A model generated the notes under the pieces. The model was given only the letters and a program-made list of their open reading frames with translations. It did no database searches and was not told the origin of the DNA. A stretch of DNA of 64,000 nt, from contig CAYPEK010000002.1 of assembly GCA_964409645.1 (NCBI GenBank), forward strand, positions 71,314 through 135,313, given 5' to 3'. This stretch comes from CAYPEK01 sp964409645 (lineage in GTDB: Bacteria > UBP15 > UBA6099). Each line of letters begins with the position of its first letter. The first letter of the stretch is position 1. Positions 62,469-64,000 of the stretch are shown piece by piece. The translations under genes and the position numbers were made by a program.

Positions 62469-62550
62469 GAGTTTTCAAATATGTTATCTCGGCAGCGGAA
62501 TTTAAGGCATAATCAGATAGACAGATTTCATCAGCATAAATCCAACACAT

Positions 62551-62585
62551 AAAAAAAGGGCACGTTTTCAGCGCACCCTTTTTTA
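62551..62585 (-). terminator. Bidirectional-type terminator after the C45 hydrolase gene
   Basis: AAAAAAAGGGCACG (62551-62564) pairs with CGCACCCTTTTTT (62572 onward) around a short loop, with A and T runs on both sides. It is placed 23 bases beyond the stop of the minus-strand hydrolase gene. Confidence 0.7.
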
Positions 62586-62607
62586 TCATTTTCAATAATA
62601 CGACGTG

Positions 62608-63786
62608 CTATTTTTTCAGCAACTCATTAACATCGAATTCGATGAAGTCGCCGGGCTGGCGGCCGCGGGTCCATACCCAGATTTTGCCCTCGGACAGTTT
62701 GAAGACAACTGTCTGGACAGTTCCGCTGACTTTCACCGCCGGATCGTGGATCATCGTCATCGCGAGTTTGGGATCGACTTTTCCGTGATTCTCCTTGAGA
62801 AGCGCGGCGAGCCTGTCGTAGCGATCGGGCGATGGCGCCTGCGAGAACGATGATGTGTTCGCATTCTTGCCGGCGAGTTCTTTAGTCGTGAAGTGGTTCG
62901 TCGTGATAAGCGTGCCCTCCGGGCTGACTCCGAGTGTTCCCACCGTGTCGCTCGAAATCTCTATCAGGCGGGCGTCGTTCGTCTTGTTGTCGGTGATCAT
63001 AATGTTGTAGCCGGCCATGCGCTTGATTCCGCGCAGCAGCTTTTCGGCTTCGTCCAGCGAACCGGCGTTCTGCGCTATGTAGCGTACGATTATCAGCGCG
63101 GGCATTCCTTCCGTTCCGTTCTTCGTAGCCATCGAGAAGTTGAGTTCCACCGTCAGACCCGCGTCGTTGACTGCGGTCAGCGCGCCGACGATTCCGGGGT
63201 AGATCATCGAGATGAATGAATGGCCTTTATCCGGTTTATAGACGAACAGCGTTGACATCGGGTCGAGCTCGGTCGCGCCGCCGGATGCCCAGTCGAGGTT
63301 GCGCGCCTCGACGAGTTTGCCGTCCGCAGATTCGCTGCCGGTCGCGACGAACGTCGAGCACATCAGCATAGCGAAGTAATCCACGTGCGCCGACATCGCG
63401 AGCACTTCCTCGTATTTCAGGCCTGCGCCCTCCGCGAGCCCCTTCATCTCTTCGCGATATTCCTCAGGGATGTACTGCTCGATGGATTTCGCGAATTTAA
63501 TTACCGCCGCTTTCGGATTGGCATACGCGTTCGATTTGCCTTTCAGGATCGCGTATTCCTTCACCCATTTTTTATAGACCATTTCATTGAGGTATATCTT
63601 GTAAACGTCGTTGATCTCCTGCTTGTAAATTGTGCCTTGTTGCAAGCCGAGTTCGTGCGGCGTGCCTTTCAGGAATGCGACGTTCAGGCCCTTGACCTGC
63701 TCCTGCGCCGCAACCGGCAGCGCGAACATCGCCGCTGCAACCACAACCGCCGACAAAAACGCTGCATATCTGTTTTTGAATGTCAT
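62608..63786 (-). CDS. C45-type Ntn hydrolase/acyltransferase, secreted
   Basis: GGGGAG with good spacing favours ATG 63786 over the frame start at 63873; 392 residues. A signal peptide ends near PVAAQEQ. The family core begins LKGTPHELGLQQG, followed by YREEMKGLAEGAGLKYEEVL and the nucleophile region MLMCSTFVATG, where the cysteine after the Met would become the N-terminal nucleophile or act in place. DGKLVEARNLDWASGG and GALTAVNDAGLTVELNFS are also typical of acyl-CoA:6-aminopenicillanate acyltransferase (AAT)-like peptidase family C45. Members hydrolyse or transfer acyl amides. The periplasmic substrate is unknown. TATAAT on the minus strand at 63832-63837 may be its -10 box. The 214 bases beyond the gene show no clear feature; an ATG at 63974 could start a gene that leaves the window. 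Confidence 0.82.
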   Translation of the reverse strand: MTFKNRYAAFLSAVVVAAAMFALPVAAQEQVKGLNVAFLKGTPHELGLQQGTIYKQEINDVYKIYLNEMVYKKWVKEYAILKGKSNAYANPKAAVIKFAKSIEQYIPEEYREEMKGLAEGAGLKYEEVLAMSAHVDYFAMLMCSTFVATGSESADGKLVEARNLDWASGGATELDPMSTLFVYKPDKGHSFISMIYPGIVGALTAVNDAGLTVELNFSMATKNGTEGMPALIIVRYIAQNAGSLDEAEKLLRGIKRMAGYNIMITDNKTNDARLIEISSDTVGTLGVSPEGTLITTNHFTTKELAGKNANTSSFSQAPSPDRYDRLAALLKENHGKVDPKLAMTMIHDPAVKVSGTVQTVVFKLSEGKIWVWTRGRQPGDFIEFDVNELLKK

Positions 63787-64000
63787 TTTCGGACTCCCCG
63801 ATTTAATGTGCGCCGCAAAACGCAGTGTATTATTATAACCCACAATCAATGATCGTTCTATAAAAATCCTCACATTCAGCCGTCAGGCGGCACAAACTTA
63901 AAGCCGCTCAGGCTGTGTTCTTTCACTCTTATTTTTGTTATGATAATCGGTACATCGGAACCGGCGGAGTTCCATGTCGCAATGTTTTGCATCGATAAAT

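Overview
The window looks like chromosomal DNA of an uncultured, free-living Gram-negative heterotroph. It has lipoprotein and Sec/Tat-type leaders, a periplasmic-binding-protein-dependent transporter, c-type cytochrome motifs, GGAGG ribosome binding sites and mostly GC-rich codon use. I saw no rRNA, tRNA, CRISPR array, transposase or phage gene. The phylum cannot be fixed from sequence alone. Secreted glycosidases, giant repeat proteins and dispersed 'CACAAAGACACGAAGG'-type intergenic repeats suggest a large environmental genome.

Layout. 1-4.2 kb: a 5'-truncated phosphoesterase, a Tat-exported six-hairpin glycosidase-like protein, a lytic transglycosylase and a GNAT acetyltransferase. 4.4-10.8 kb: a minus-strand block with a GH3 beta-glucosidase carrying a PA14 insert, a di-heme c-type cytochrome-like secreted protein and a GH92 alpha-mannosidase. 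10.8-12.9 kb: a repeat-rich non-coding stretch with a dockerin-like remnant, followed by an AT-rich HEPN-like gene. This looks like an acquired island. 12.9-18.3 kb: a CocE-type hydrolase and a 1133-residue L-serine dehydratase with a large unexplained N-terminal extension. 18.5-25.1 kb: two SAM methyltransferases, two orphan membrane proteins and a complete tripartite tricarboxylate transporter operon (substrate-binding protein, small and large membrane subunits) closed by a terminator.

25.2-44.1 kb is one intact gene for a secreted protein of about 6300 residues, some 30% of the window. From the N-terminus it has Ig-like A/B/C modules, about 966 residues of Cys-rich repeats resembling the slime-mould CTDC repeat, more Ig-like and TIG modules, a propeller-like section, seven Cys-paired Ig-like repeats and five beta-helix modules. 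Two beta-helix modules share a perfect 586-bp duplication. It is the strongest candidate for something undescribed.

44.5-51.2 kb: a probable carbohydrate or polyol catabolic cluster made of a TIM-barrel aldolase-like protein, an FGGY kinase, a glycerol-1-phosphate-dehydrogenase-like enzyme and a DeoR regulator, followed by a convergent cytidylyltransferase and a uroporphyrinogen-decarboxylase-family protein. 51.4-56.2 kb: a 1204-residue PRC-barrel/coiled-coil protein and an extended SDR in one operon. 57.1-59.6 kb: a VOC protein and a two-subunit GctAB-like CoA-transferase. 59.7-63.8 kb: a secreted propeller-like protein with a twin CX3C motif, a TPR protein and a C45-type Ntn hydrolase, with a perfect 27-bp inverted repeat and a terminator between the last two.

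Functionally the window combines extracellular glycan and phosphoester breakdown, carboxylate uptake, serine and acyl-CoA metabolism, and very large surface or secreted proteins.
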